A stretch of DNA of 64,000 nt from Bacteroidaceae bacterium. Its GTDB lineage: Bacteria; Bacteroidota; Bacteroidia; Bacteroidales; Bacteroidaceae. Made by a program: the position numbers and the translations under genes. Below the pieces are notes generated by a model that did not search any database, was not told where the DNA came from, and saw nothing but the letters and a program-made list of their open reading frames with translations. Positions 54,009 through 63,563 of this stretch are shown here, one piece after another; the first letter of the stretch is position 1, and the number at the start of each line of letters is the position of its first letter. The stretch lies in contig JAFZSP010000071.1 of assembly GCA_017619335.1 (NCBI GenBank), positions 1-64,000 on the forward strand, given 5' to 3'.

Positions 54009-54583
54009 TGAGCAGAGAGAGAGACGATGATATAAAGAATGCCATTGACGTGCTGAAACGAGGAGGCACCATCCTGTATCCCACGGACACCATCTGGGGT
54101 ATTGGCTGTGATGCCACGAACCCTGATGCCGTCAGGAAAGTTTTTGACATCAAGCAGCGCTCGGACAGCAAGGCGCTCATCTGCTTGGTGGATAGCCCGG
54201 GACGCCTGCAGCGTTACATCCGCCATGTGCCAGATGTAGCGTGGGACATCATAGATCTGGCCACTAAACCTACCACTGTTATTCTGAATGGTGTCAATGG
54301 CTTGGCCCCCAATCTCTTGGCGGAAGACGGAAGCGTGGGGCTGCGTGTTACCAACGAGGTGTTCTCCCACAACCTCTGTTACCGCTTCCAGAAGGCCATC
54401 GTCAGCACCTCTGCCAATATCAGCGGACAGCCTGCACCACAGACTTTTGCAGACGTTGATCCCGCCATCATCAGCGCTGTGGATTACGTCTGTCTCTCTC
54501 GGCAGAGGGACACCTCGCGTCATGAACCCAGCTCTGTCATTAAGCTCACTCCCTCGGGAGAAGTCACGATAATAAGGAAATAA
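54008..54583 (+). CDS. Sua5/YciO/YrdC-family threonylcarbamoyl-AMP synthase
   Basis: A 191-residue protein with the YrdC fold: ILYPTDTIWGIGCDA, KRSDSKAL-like KQRSDSKALICLV and AIVSTSANISGQ. It should make threonylcarbamoyl-AMP for the t6A37 modification of tRNA. It shares one base with the prfC stop, joining two translation-fidelity genes. A YciO-type paralogue function cannot be ruled out. Confidence 0.88.
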   Translation: MSRERDDDIKNAIDVLKRGGTILYPTDTIWGIGCDATNPDAVRKVFDIKQRSDSKALICLVDSPGRLQRYIRHVPDVAWDIIDLATKPTTVILNGVNGLAPNLLAEDGSVGLRVTNEVFSHNLCYRFQKAIVSTSANISGQPAPQTFADVDPAIISAVDYVCLSRQRDTSRHEPSSVIKLTPSGEVTIIRK

Positions 54584-54597
54584 ATATATCATTCTAT

Positions 54598-56436
54598 ATG
54601 CACAGTATCAAGTCGATAGCTCGTGTTTACGCCAAGTCTGTGATGACGTTCTTGGCCAAGAGGGCAGGCAAGGAGTCCAAACGTCTGATGCTCCTGCTGG
54701 CGTTCATCGTGGGCGTGTTGACGGCGTTGGCGGGTTTGCTGCTGAAGTGGTTCATTCACTGGGTGGAACACATGCTGACCAACCATTTCTCCATCACGGG
54801 TGCCAACTGGCCCTATCTGGTCTATCCCGTCGTGGGAATCCTGCTCACGGGTCTCTTCGTGCGGTACATCGTGCGTGATGACATTGGCCACGGTATCACG
54901 AAAATCCTTTACGCCATTGCTCGCAAACAGAGTGTCATCAAGCCCCATAATACTTGGTCTTCTGTGGTGGCTTCTGGTATTACTATCGGCTTCGGAGGCA
55001 GTGTTGGAGCCGAGGCGCCAATTGTGCTGACGGGTTCAGCCATCGGTTCCACCCTGGGGCAGGTGTTCCACCTGGACAGTAAGAAGATGATGCTCCTTGT
55101 GGGTTGCGGTGCGGCAGGTGCCGTCTCAGGTATCTTTAAGGCACCCATCGCTGGTCTGGTGTTCACGCTGGAAGTGCTGATGATAGATTTCACACTGGGC
55201 AGCTTGCTTCCGCTACTGGTCAGTTGTGTGACGGCGGCCGCAGTGACCTTTGCACTTGCCGGCACAGACAACCTCTTTGAGTTCCACTTGGTGAACGCGT
55301 TCTGTATCGAGCGCGTACCTGCGTATATATTATTAGGTGTTTTCTGCGGACTCATCTCGCTGTACTTCACCCGCGTGATGAATTGGCTTGAAGATCAGTT
55401 CCGGCGCTTGGGTTCGCCCTGGAAACGTTTCCTTATTGCCAGCCCCATTCTCAGCGTGCTGATCTTCCTCTTCCCTTCACTCTATGGCGAAGGTTATGAA
55501 ATGATTAGCCTGCTGCTCAACGGTCAGGGCGAAGGCGACTGGAACCAGGTGCTGGAGGGCTCGTTCTTCTACGCTGCTCCACAGTTGCTGCTGGTCTATC
55601 TGGCAGGTATTATCGTTTTCAAGGTCTTCGCTACCACAGCCACCAACAGCGGCGGTGGTTGCGGCGGTACCTTTGCGCCCAGCCTTTTCCTTGGTTGTGT
55701 CTCTGGCTTCCTCTTCGCCTCACTATGGAATCTCCTGTCCATTCATTATTCTCCGTTCCTCATTCATGATGCATTGCTGGCGCCTGTGCCGGAGAACAAT
55801 TTCTCGCTCTTGGGAATGGCAGGTTTGATGAGTGGCGTGATGCATGCGCCGTTGACAGGAATCTTTCTAATCGCCGAACTCACAGGTGGTTATGGACTTT
55901 TCCTGCCACTGATGATTGTGGCGGTGTGCTCATACTTGACCATCATCATCTTTGAACCCCACAGTATTTACACGATGCGTCTGGCACGCAAAGGTGAGCT
56001 GGTGACACATAACAAGGATCAGGCCATCCTCACGCTGATGTCCATGGATTCTGTGATAGAGCGTTACGAGGAGCACCTGCATCCGTGGGATGATCTGGGC
56101 GAGGTCGTGCGTCAGATCTCAGATTCCAATCGCGATATCTTTCCTGTGGTGGACGAGGCGGGTAAGCTCTTGAATGTCTTGGTGTTGGATCGTGTGCGTC
56201 ATGTGATGTTCCGCACTGAGCTCTACCACCGCTTGCACGTCAGTGACCTCATGTCCCGTCTGGCAGCCCGCCTGAAGGTGGGTGACCCGATGGATCTCGT
56301 TATGGCTACTTTTGATCGGACTCAGGCCTGGATGCTCCCCGTGGTGGATGACGATGGCATTTTCATTGGCTTCATCCGACGCAGCCACGTCTTCGCCCTC
56401 TATCGCACCATGATGCAGGATATGAGTGAAGAATAA
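54598..56436 (+). CDS. ClC-family chloride channel/antiporter with CBS pair
   Basis: A 612-residue membrane protein. The ClC core (about 30-430) holds the gating glutamate region GSVGAEAPIV, followed by GAAGAVSGIFKAPIAG and the anion-binding GGGCGGTFAPSLFLG. The cytoplasmic tail (about 470-600) contains two CBS domains, which bind adenine nucleotides. The presence of the gating glutamate is compatible with a H+/Cl- exchanger. It lies 14 bases after the Sua5-type gene. Confidence 0.92.
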   Translation: MHSIKSIARVYAKSVMTFLAKRAGKESKRLMLLLAFIVGVLTALAGLLLKWFIHWVEHMLTNHFSITGANWPYLVYPVVGILLTGLFVRYIVRDDIGHGITKILYAIARKQSVIKPHNTWSSVVASGITIGFGGSVGAEAPIVLTGSAIGSTLGQVFHLDSKKMMLLVGCGAAGAVSGIFKAPIAGLVFTLEVLMIDFTLGSLLPLLVSCVTAAAVTFALAGTDNLFEFHLVNAFCIERVPAYILLGVFCGLISLYFTRVMNWLEDQFRRLGSPWKRFLIASPILSVLIFLFPSLYGEGYEMISLLLNGQGEGDWNQVLEGSFFYAAPQLLLVYLAGIIVFKVFATTATNSGGGCGGTFAPSLFLGCVSGFLFASLWNLLSIHYSPFLIHDALLAPVPENNFSLLGMAGLMSGVMHAPLTGIFLIAELTGGYGLFLPLMIVAVCSYLTIIIFEPHSIYTMRLARKGELVTHNKDQAILTLMSMDSVIERYEEHLHPWDDLGEVVRQISDSNRDIFPVVDEAGKLLNVLVLDRVRHVMFRTELYHRLHVSDLMSRLAARLKVGDPMDLVMATFDRTQAWMLPVVDDDGIFIGFIRRSHVFALYRTMMQDMSEE

Positions 56437-56469
56437 TGGACTTTCACATATTTCATAATTATTTCATCT

Positions 56470-57387
56470 ATGCGCATCATTTTCATGGGCACTCCCGAAT
56501 TTGCGGTGGAATCCCTCAAGAAACTCGTTGATAATAAATATAATGTGGTGGCGGTGGTCACCATGCCGGACAAGGCGGTGGGTCGCCATCATGAAACGCT
56601 GCAGGCGTCTGCCGTGAAACAATATGCGGTGGGGCAGGGGATTCCTGTGCTGCAGCCCGAGCGTCTGAAGGATGAGGGCTTCCTGGAGGAACTGCGGAGC
56701 TATCATGCTGACTTGCAGGTGGTGGTGGCCTTCCGTATGCTACCCGAGGTGGTGTGGGCTATGCCGCAGTTGGGTACCTTCAACCTGCACGCCGCACTAC
56801 TGCCTCAGTACCGCGGCGCCGCCCCCATCAACTGGGCTGTCATCAATGGCGAGACGGAAACCGGCGTGACCACCTTCTTTCTGGATCATGATATAGATAC
56901 AGGCCGCATTATTCATCGCGTGCCGGCACCCATCGCCGATACCGACACCGTGGGCGACGTTCACGACCGCTTGATGCTCCTTGGCGCCGACCTTGTGCTG
57001 CAGACGGTCAGGGATATTGAGAAAGGCCAGGTTCAGACGTTTCCACAGCCAGAATCTGACTTTCTGCACTCCGCTCCCAAGCTCTCCCGTGAAAACACCC
57101 AGATTCGCTGGAGTCAGCACACCGTCAAGTCAGCCTACGACTTCATTCGCGGCCTCTCTCCCTATCCCGGCGCCTGGACCACACTCCGCACTGCCGATGG
57201 GCGGGAGACACAGCTGAAGGTGTTCTTTGCGGAGAAGGTGGAAGAAGGGGGGTCTCCCCTCACCATCCCTCTCTCCGACGGCTACCTGCGCCTCACCGAC
57301 CTCCAATTGGCAGGAAAGCGGCGCATGAAGGCCGAAGAGTTCTTGCGAGGAGCCCATTTGGAGGGCACAACACTTGTAGAAGTGTGA
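56470..57387 (+). CDS. fmt: Methionyl-tRNA formyltransferase
   Basis: Formylates initiator Met-tRNA. The 305-residue product has MRIIFMGTPEFAVESL, the catalytic region NLHAALLPQYRGAAPINWA and DHDIDTGRI, and the C-terminal OB-like domain (SPYPGAWTTL). The usual neighbour def is not here. It follows the ClC gene by 33 bases. Confidence 0.96.
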   Translation: MRIIFMGTPEFAVESLKKLVDNKYNVVAVVTMPDKAVGRHHETLQASAVKQYAVGQGIPVLQPERLKDEGFLEELRSYHADLQVVVAFRMLPEVVWAMPQLGTFNLHAALLPQYRGAAPINWAVINGETETGVTTFFLDHDIDTGRIIHRVPAPIADTDTVGDVHDRLMLLGADLVLQTVRDIEKGQVQTFPQPESDFLHSAPKLSRENTQIRWSQHTVKSAYDFIRGLSPYPGAWTTLRTADGRETQLKVFFAEKVEEGGSPLTIPLSDGYLRLTDLQLAGKRRMKAEEFLRGAHLEGTTLVEV

Positions 57388-57459
57388 AAAAAACTTAAAT
57401 TTCGGCTAATTTTAGAAAAAATATCTAAACACTCAACCCTCAACTCTAAACTTTTTACA

Positions 57460-57467
57460 TACCTTTG
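57460..57467 (+). promoter_or_regulatory. -7 element of the ECF sigma gene
   Basis: TACCTTTG, 125 bases before the sigma factor start. The -33 match is poor. Confidence 0.45.
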
Positions 57468-57592
57468 CACCCGCATAGTGCCAAAAACGGCTCTCTTGCA
57501 CCTCATTAATATCTATTTTTATACATTTAACTTCTAAAAACTTCATTGCCTATCGACAAAACATTACTCCTAACAACTTTAAGTAGAAAGTA

Positions 57593-58189
57593 ATGCAAAA
57601 TCTCAAGACGGAGACTGACGAGCAACTCGTCAAGCTCTATGAAGATGGTAATGATGCAGCGTTTGACGTTCTCCTCGATCGCTACCAGAAGTCCGTTTAC
57701 GGTTATATTCTCACCATCGTCTGTGACGTGGATCGTGCAGACGACATCTTCCAGGACACCTTCTTCAAGGCCATCCACTACATCCGTAGCCACCGTTACG
57801 TGGATAGCGGTAAGTTTCAGGCGTGGCTCATCCGCATCGCTCGCAACCTCATCTGTGACACCCACCGTCGCAAGGCTCCTATCGTGGATATTGCCGATGA
57901 AAAGGAGCGTGCCCGCGTGATGGAGAACCCCACCATGGCAGTGGGGTCCATCGAGGACGACCTGCACAACGCGCAGACCGTCTCAGACCTTACCTCAATG
58001 ATTACCTACCTCCCAGAACCGCAGCAGGAGGTGGTGCGCATGCGCATCTTCGAGAACCGCTCCTTCAAGGAAATCGCCCAGCTCACCAACTGCTCCATCA
58101 ACACAGCCCTGGGCCGAATGCGTTATGCTGTCATCAACCTTCGCCGCATGGCCGCCACCCGTGACCTCACCCTTGTGGAGTACGATTAA
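57593..58189 (+). CDS. ECF-type RNA polymerase sigma factor
   Basis: A 198-residue sigma-70 family protein with region 2 (LYEDGNDAAFDVLLDRYQKS ... DDIFQDTFFKAI) and region 4 (MRIFENRSFKEIAQLTNCSINTALGRMRYAV). No anti-sigma gene is adjacent, unlike the classic FecIR pairs next to SusCD operons. The gene has its own terminator before the susC promoter, so it may control the downstream transporter or unrelated genes. Confidence 0.9.
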   Translation: MQNLKTETDEQLVKLYEDGNDAAFDVLLDRYQKSVYGYILTIVCDVDRADDIFQDTFFKAIHYIRSHRYVDSGKFQAWLIRIARNLICDTHRRKAPIVDIADEKERARVMENPTMAVGSIEDDLHNAQTVSDLTSMITYLPEPQQEVVRMRIFENRSFKEIAQLTNCSINTALGRMRYAVINLRRMAATRDLTLVEYD

Positions 58190-58205
58190 GTGCAAAGTAA
58201 AAAAG

Positions 58206-58244
58206 CTTGCCCCCGTCACGATGGATGATGCGGGCAAGTTTTTT
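58206..58244 (+). terminator. Intrinsic terminator of the sigma gene
   Basis: CTTGCCC (58206-58212) pairs with GGGCAAG (58232-58238), directly followed by six T. It begins 17 bases after the stop codon. Confidence 0.8.
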
Positions 58245-58561
58245 GCGTCATTTTGTTGCACAAATTGCTGCTTTGCGTGCCAAAATGAATGTGTGAAAGG
58301 CTTTTTTTGTTAAAAATGAGTTAGCGACCGCACTTTTTTTGAAATTTTTATTGCGGTATGCTAAAAAAGTATTAATTTTGCGCCGTCTTTTGCGGAAAAA
58401 GTGCAAAAAGTGTTGCCCTGAGGCCCCCGAAGAGGGGCGGAATACATCTTTATAATATTATGCGCGCCCGCGAGGCTGGTCGATAATGATAGAAAAGAAA
58501 GGCTTCTGCCAACAAATAAAAATAAGATAACTAAAAATTATGTTTAATTAAGAGAGTATTT
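58245..58561 (+). other. Promoter and leader region of susC
   Basis: No gene. After a T-rich stretch comes the -7 element TAATTTTG (58373-58380). A leader of about 175 nt follows with a small GC-rich hairpin (GGCCCCC near 58422) before the susC start. Leaders of this length before susC genes sometimes bind regulators or carry antisense control. Confidence 0.45.
58373..58380 (+). promoter_or_regulatory. -7 element of the susCD operon
   Basis: TAATTTTG matches TAnnTTTG; a TTGC lies about 18 bases upstream. Confidence 0.5.
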
Positions 58562-61500
58562 ATGGAAAAAAGACTCATTGTTTTCCTGGGTAGCTTGTTC
58601 CTCTGTCTTGGAATGGCAATAGCCCAAACTCAAGTGAAAGGCACCGTCATCAGTGCAGATGACGGCGAACCCTTGCCCGGTGCCTCCGTCAAGATCGTTG
58701 GCGAGAAGACGGGTACTATCACAGATGCGAACGGCGATTTCGTTATCACCGTTCCCGACCAGAACACACGTCTGGAGATTTCCCACATTGGTATGCTTCG
58801 CCGCATCATCCGTGCTCGCAACGGCATGCGCATCGCGCTGGACAGTGACGAGAGCCTGATGACGGAACTGATGGTCGTGGCTTTCGGTCAGCAGACTAAG
58901 GAGTCCTTCACGGGTTCCGCTGTGGTGCTGAATTCCGATGACCTGAAGAAGAAAACCACCTCCAACGTGGCCAACGCCCTCGTGGGTGAAGTCGCCGGTC
59001 TGCAGATGACAGGCCAAAGCGGTGCTCCCGGTGCCGGCGCAGGTAACATCTATATCCGCGGTATCAGCTCCCTCTACTCTGATGTCTCCCCGCTGATTAT
59101 CGTCGATGGTGCTCCCTATTATGCCAGCCTGACGAACATCAATTCTGACGATATCGAGAGTGTGACCGTGCTGAAGGACGCTGCCTCTGCAGCCCTGTAC
59201 GGTGCAGCCGGTGCTGCCGGTGTCATTCTGGTGACCACCAAGAAGGGTCGTACACCTGAAGCTGTCATCAACGTGGATATGAAGTGGGGTGCCAACACCC
59301 GTGCCGTGCAGGACTACGAAACCATTCAGGATCCCGCACAGTACTACGAGACCTACTACGGCATGATGAACAACTACTACAAGAGTGCACAGGGTTATAG
59401 CACACTGGCTGCCAGCGCTGCTGCCAACAATGCTACGCTGAACCGCCTGGGTTACAACGTTTATACCGTTCCCGAGGGACAGTTCCTTATCGGTACGAAT
59501 GGTCGCCTGAACCCCAACGCCACCCTGGGCCGCCAGTACACCGCCAGCAACGGTGAGACCTACTACCTCACTCCCGACAACTGGACAGATGCTGCCTACA
59601 AGACCGCCCTGCGTCAGGAATACAACGTCAACGTCAGTGCAGGTACCACTAAGAGCAGCTTCTACGCCAGCGCAGGCTACCTGAAGGAAGACGGTATCAT
59701 CGAGTACTCCGACTATGAGCGCTTCAATGCACGTCTGAAGGCCGACTACCAGGCCAAGAAGTGGTTGAAAGTTGGTGCTAACATTGGTTACACTCACAGC
59801 AACACCAACAGCAACCCGAACATGAGCACCAGCTGGGGCAGCACCAACCTGATGTACCTTACTACCTACATCGCTCCTATCTTCCCCATCTACGTGCGCG
59901 TGTTGGACGAAAACGGCAACCCCGTGATTCGCAAGGACCAGTATGGTCACGACCAGTATGACTTCGGTGTACCCGCCAGTAACTATGTCGGTACTCCCAC
60001 CCGTGGTTTCATGAGCACCAGTAACCCCTTGGGTTCCAACCGCTACAACGTCTCCACTGTGGAAGGCCACCAGTTGAACCAGACCTACACTGCAGACGTG
60101 CAGTTCACAGACTGGTTGCGCTTCAACAGCACCAACAACATCAACCTGGGTCTGACCAACTACACCCACTACGACAACCCCTATGAGGGTCCCTCCGCAG
60201 GTGAAAAGGGTAAACTCACCAAGTACCAGAGCAACAACTTCCGTCAGGACTACATCCAGACGCTGAACTTCCACAAACTCTTTGGGCTGCACGACATCAA
60301 CGTCACATTGGGTCATGAGTGGAACAAGACTCGCGCCAAGTACCTGGAAGGCGATGCACGCAACGGTTTCTCTGCTGAGATTCTGGAGCTCAACGCTTTC
60401 GGTGACCGCTACGACAACTACTCCTACACCAGTGAGTTCAACCGTGAAGGTTGGTTCGCCAACGCTCTTTACAACTATGACGAGCGTTACTTCCTCTCTG
60501 GAGCTTTCCGTCGCGATGCTTCCTCCTACTTCGACAAGGATCACCGCTGGGGTAACTTCTGGAGTGCAGGTGCTGCATGGCTCATCCAGAAGGAGAACTT
60601 CTTCCAGAACCTCGATGCCAGCTGGGTGGATCAGTTGAAACTGAAATTCTCCATTGGCCAGCAGGGTAACGACGGTATTGGTAGCTGGTTCTACACCAAT
60701 ATGTACTCCCTCACCCGCAACGGCACGGATATTGTTCCCTCCTTCTCCCGCCTGGGTAACAAGGAAATCACTTGGGAGACCACAACCAACATCAACGTCG
60801 GTCTCGAGTTCAGCTTCTGGCGCGGACGTCTGACTGGTAGCTTCGACTACTACAACAAGAAGACCACCGACCTGCTTTTCTGGCTGAACATCCCCGAGAG
60901 CTACGGTACTCGTGGTTACTATTCAAATATTGGTGACATCCGCAACCAGGGTGTGGAACTCACATTGAATGGCGATATTGTCCGCTCCAAGGACATCACT
61001 TGGAACGTCGGCCTGAACCTCTCCCACAACAAGGGCAAGATCCTGAAGCTCCCCGAGAGCAAGATCAAGGAGAACGGTGGCTTCGGGGCACGTGAGAACT
61101 ACACCGATTTCTACTGCTGGTATGAGGAAGGTGGCGATATGCTGAATGCCTTCATCGTGGAATATGCAGGTGTTAACGAGGAGGGTCAGGAACTCTATTG
61201 GTATGACGCAGACCTCCTGAGCGAGGACGGTTCCACCATGAATACCTCCAAGCCCGGTAAGAACCACAGCGGCACCACCACCGACTACAGCATGGCCAGC
61301 CGTTATGCCCAGGGTAGCACCATGCCTAAGCTCACTGGCGGTTTCAACACCACTTTGAAGGTTTATAACTTCGACTTCAATGCTAACTTCGACTTCCAGC
61401 TTGGAGGCAAGGTCTTCGACAGCACCTATCAGAGCTTGATGGCACCTGAAAGCGGCAACTCCGTGGCTGCCCGCACATGGCACCTCGACGTTCTGAACTC

Positions 61501-61819
61501 CTGGACACCCGAGAACACCGGCAGCGATATCCCCCGCTTCCAGTACAACGACCAATATACTGCTTCCAGCAGCACTCGTTTCCTGACCAGCGCCCGTTAC
61601 CTGAACTTCCAGAGCTTCAGCGTCGGTTACACCTTGCCTCAGAGCTTCACCCGCAAGCTGCAGATCAACAAGCTGCGCTTCTATGTCCAGGGTCAGAACC
61701 TCTGCTTCTGGAGCGTTCGTAAGGGCTTCGATCCCCGCTACTCCTATGGTGCTACTGCTAACACTAATGTTTATTCACCCGTCCGCACCATCTCCGGCGG
61801 TGTGCAGGTTTCCTTCTAA
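58562..61819 (+). CDS. SusC/RagA-type TonB-linked outer-membrane transporter
   Basis: A 1085-residue outer-membrane receptor that imports oligosaccharides or peptides with its SusD partner. It starts with a signal peptide (MEKRLIVFLGSLFLCLGMAIAQ). Next is the carboxypeptidase-D-like domain (about 24-95, VKGTVISADDGEPLPGASV), then the plug (about 110-225, with NVANALVGEVAGLQ and LKDAASAALYGAAGAAGVILVTT). A long beta-barrel ends SGGVQVSF. The C-terminal Phe is typical. Substrate cannot be told; the next genes are susD and a lipoprotein. Confidence 0.95.
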   Translation: MEKRLIVFLGSLFLCLGMAIAQTQVKGTVISADDGEPLPGASVKIVGEKTGTITDANGDFVITVPDQNTRLEISHIGMLRRIIRARNGMRIALDSDESLMTELMVVAFGQQTKESFTGSAVVLNSDDLKKKTTSNVANALVGEVAGLQMTGQSGAPGAGAGNIYIRGISSLYSDVSPLIIVDGAPYYASLTNINSDDIESVTVLKDAASAALYGAAGAAGVILVTTKKGRTPEAVINVDMKWGANTRAVQDYETIQDPAQYYETYYGMMNNYYKSAQGYSTLAASAAANNATLNRLGYNVYTVPEGQFLIGTNGRLNPNATLGRQYTASNGETYYLTPDNWTDAAYKTALRQEYNVNVSAGTTKSSFYASAGYLKEDGIIEYSDYERFNARLKADYQAKKWLKVGANIGYTHSNTNSNPNMSTSWGSTNLMYLTTYIAPIFPIYVRVLDENGNPVIRKDQYGHDQYDFGVPASNYVGTPTRGFMSTSNPLGSNRYNVSTVEGHQLNQTYTADVQFTDWLRFNSTNNINLGLTNYTHYDNPYEGPSAGEKGKLTKYQSNNFRQDYIQTLNFHKLFGLHDINVTLGHEWNKTRAKYLEGDARNGFSAEILELNAFGDRYDNYSYTSEFNREGWFANALYNYDERYFLSGAFRRDASSYFDKDHRWGNFWSAGAAWLIQKENFFQNLDASWVDQLKLKFSIGQQGNDGIGSWFYTNMYSLTRNGTDIVPSFSRLGNKEITWETTTNINVGLEFSFWRGRLTGSFDYYNKKTTDLLFWLNIPESYGTRGYYSNIGDIRNQGVELTLNGDIVRSKDITWNVGLNLSHNKGKILKLPESKIKENGGFGARENYTDFYCWYEEGGDMLNAFIVEYAGVNEEGQELYWYDADLLSEDGSTMNTSKPGKNHSGTTTDYSMASRYAQGSTMPKLTGGFNTTLKVYNFDFNANFDFQLGGKVFDSTYQSLMAPESGNSVAARTWHLDVLNSWTPENTGSDIPRFQYNDQYTASSSTRFLTSARYLNFQSFSVGYTLPQSFTRKLQINKLRFYVQGQNLCFWSVRKGFDPRYSYGATANTNVYSPVRTISGGVQVSF

Positions 61820-61863
61820 CGTAATTCATAACGTAATTCATCATATATAAAGAATATACAGAT

Positions 61864-63534
61864 ATGAAAAAGATATTTTTAGCACTTGCAACTGTTGCTT
61901 TGGCCCTGCCTTTGTTCACCAGTTGTATTGAAGAGATTGACCCGCAGACCAGCAGCGTGACAGAGAAGCAGGCATCCAATGCCCTCAGCTTCTATGCCAG
62001 CTCCGTGGATGGTCTGACGTCAAGCCTCACCGGACAGTTCACCTACTCCGGTTCTGACAACCACCCCTACGACTTCGGTTATCCCTCCTTCTTCCTGCAG
62101 CGCGACGTGATGGGAATGGATATGGTTCCCGCCGGCACCAACAACTGGTACTCCACATGGTACGAGTGCTCCGTGGCCCTCGCTCCCCTGTATGCCCGCT
62201 GCCAGGTACCCTGGACCTACTACTACAAGTGGATTGATAATTGTAACAAGGTTATTGCTCTGTACAAGTCCTCTGAAACCGAGGATCGCAAGGCGGGTGC
62301 CGGTATTGCCTATGCCATGCGCGCTATGTTCTATCAGGATATCGCACGTATGTATGCTGCCGCTCCCTACTGCGTCAACAAGGAAGCAGAGACAGTGCCC
62401 CTCGTGCTGGATGACTCCGAAATCCAGACCAGCAATCCCCGTGCCACCTTCTCTGCTATTTATGCTCAGATTATTGAAGACCTCAACACCGCTGAGGAAT
62501 ATCTGAAAGGTTATGAGCGTGAGAACATCTATACTCCCGACACTACCGTGGTCTTCGGTCTGAAGGCTCGTGCCTACCTCGAGATTCAGGACTGGGCCAA
62601 TGCCGAAAAGTATGCCAAGAAGGCTGCTGAGAACTATGAGGTGATGAACGAGGCTCAGTACACCAGCCGCGATTATGGCTTCAACACTCCCAACGACTCC
62701 TGGATGTTCGGCGTGGTCTATCATGACACCGACCCCAATATCAAGGATAACGATGGTGACTCCAGCTGGGGCAGCATCATGATTATGGAGAACGGTTTCG
62801 ACTGCGGTTATGCTGCCAACTACGGTGGCCCCATGTTCATCGACCGTCACCTCTATGAGACCATTCCAACTACCGACTTCCGTCGCAATGTCTTCGTGGA
62901 TTTCGCTCTTGACGCTTTGGACGGCGAATCACAGGCCGAAGCACTCCAAGCCTACACCAGCCATCCCGTGCAGATCCAGAACTCCGCTTCTGCTGCTCAG
63001 ACAGGCGTTGGAGGCATGGAATTCAAGTTCCGCCCCCAGAAGGACATGTACGATACCAAATATACCGCTTGGATCGTTTCCGTGCCTCTCATGCGCGTAG
63101 AAGAGATGAAGCTCATCGAGGCTGAGGCTGCCGGTATGCAGAACGTCGATCGTGGTATCCAGCTCCTCACCGAGTTCGGTAAGACCCGTGATGCCAGTTA
63201 TGTCTATGGTGGTCACCAGGATGCCTACGGCAATGCTTCGACCAGCCAGTTCCAGAACGAAGTGTGGTGGCAGCGCCGCGTGGAGCTTTGGGGTGAAGGC
63301 TTCGCCACCTTCGACATCAAGCGTCTGAACAAGGGCATTATCCGTAACTATGCCGACACCAACCACTTGGATGGCTATCGCTGGAACTTTGAGAATAAGG
63401 AACAGGGACAGAACTACTCCAACTGGATGAACCTCTGCATCGTGCAGACCGAGACCAACTACAACTACGCTTGCACTCAGAATCCCACTCCCGTGGCTCC
63501 AACTGATAACACAAATCCGGCTTTTGTTTGGTAA
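61864..63534 (+). CDS. SusD/RagB-type surface lipoprotein
   Basis: The 556-residue lid and binding partner of the SusC transporter. The lipobox LFTSC gives lipidation at residue 21. The N-terminal helix-rich region has DNCNKVIALYKSSETEDRKAGAGIAYAMRAM, a TPR-like organisation. The C-terminal part shows the usual RVEEMKLIEAEA and WWQRRVELWGEGFATFDIKR. It starts 44 bases after susC. Confidence 0.95.
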   Translation: MKKIFLALATVALALPLFTSCIEEIDPQTSSVTEKQASNALSFYASSVDGLTSSLTGQFTYSGSDNHPYDFGYPSFFLQRDVMGMDMVPAGTNNWYSTWYECSVALAPLYARCQVPWTYYYKWIDNCNKVIALYKSSETEDRKAGAGIAYAMRAMFYQDIARMYAAAPYCVNKEAETVPLVLDDSEIQTSNPRATFSAIYAQIIEDLNTAEEYLKGYERENIYTPDTTVVFGLKARAYLEIQDWANAEKYAKKAAENYEVMNEAQYTSRDYGFNTPNDSWMFGVVYHDTDPNIKDNDGDSSWGSIMIMENGFDCGYAANYGGPMFIDRHLYETIPTTDFRRNVFVDFALDALDGESQAEALQAYTSHPVQIQNSASAAQTGVGGMEFKFRPQKDMYDTKYTAWIVSVPLMRVEEMKLIEAEAAGMQNVDRGIQLLTEFGKTRDASYVYGGHQDAYGNASTSQFQNEVWWQRRVELWGEGFATFDIKRLNKGIIRNYADTNHLDGYRWNFENKEQGQNYSNWMNLCIVQTETNYNYACTQNPTPVAPTDNTNPAFVW

Positions 63535-63563
63535 GCACATCATTTCCTAATCATTAAAAGAAA

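Noticed and set aside
58544..60544. 666-codon minus-strand frame
   Set aside because: Antisense to susC; Val/Gly/Thr-rich low-complexity translation caused by codon bias of the real gene.
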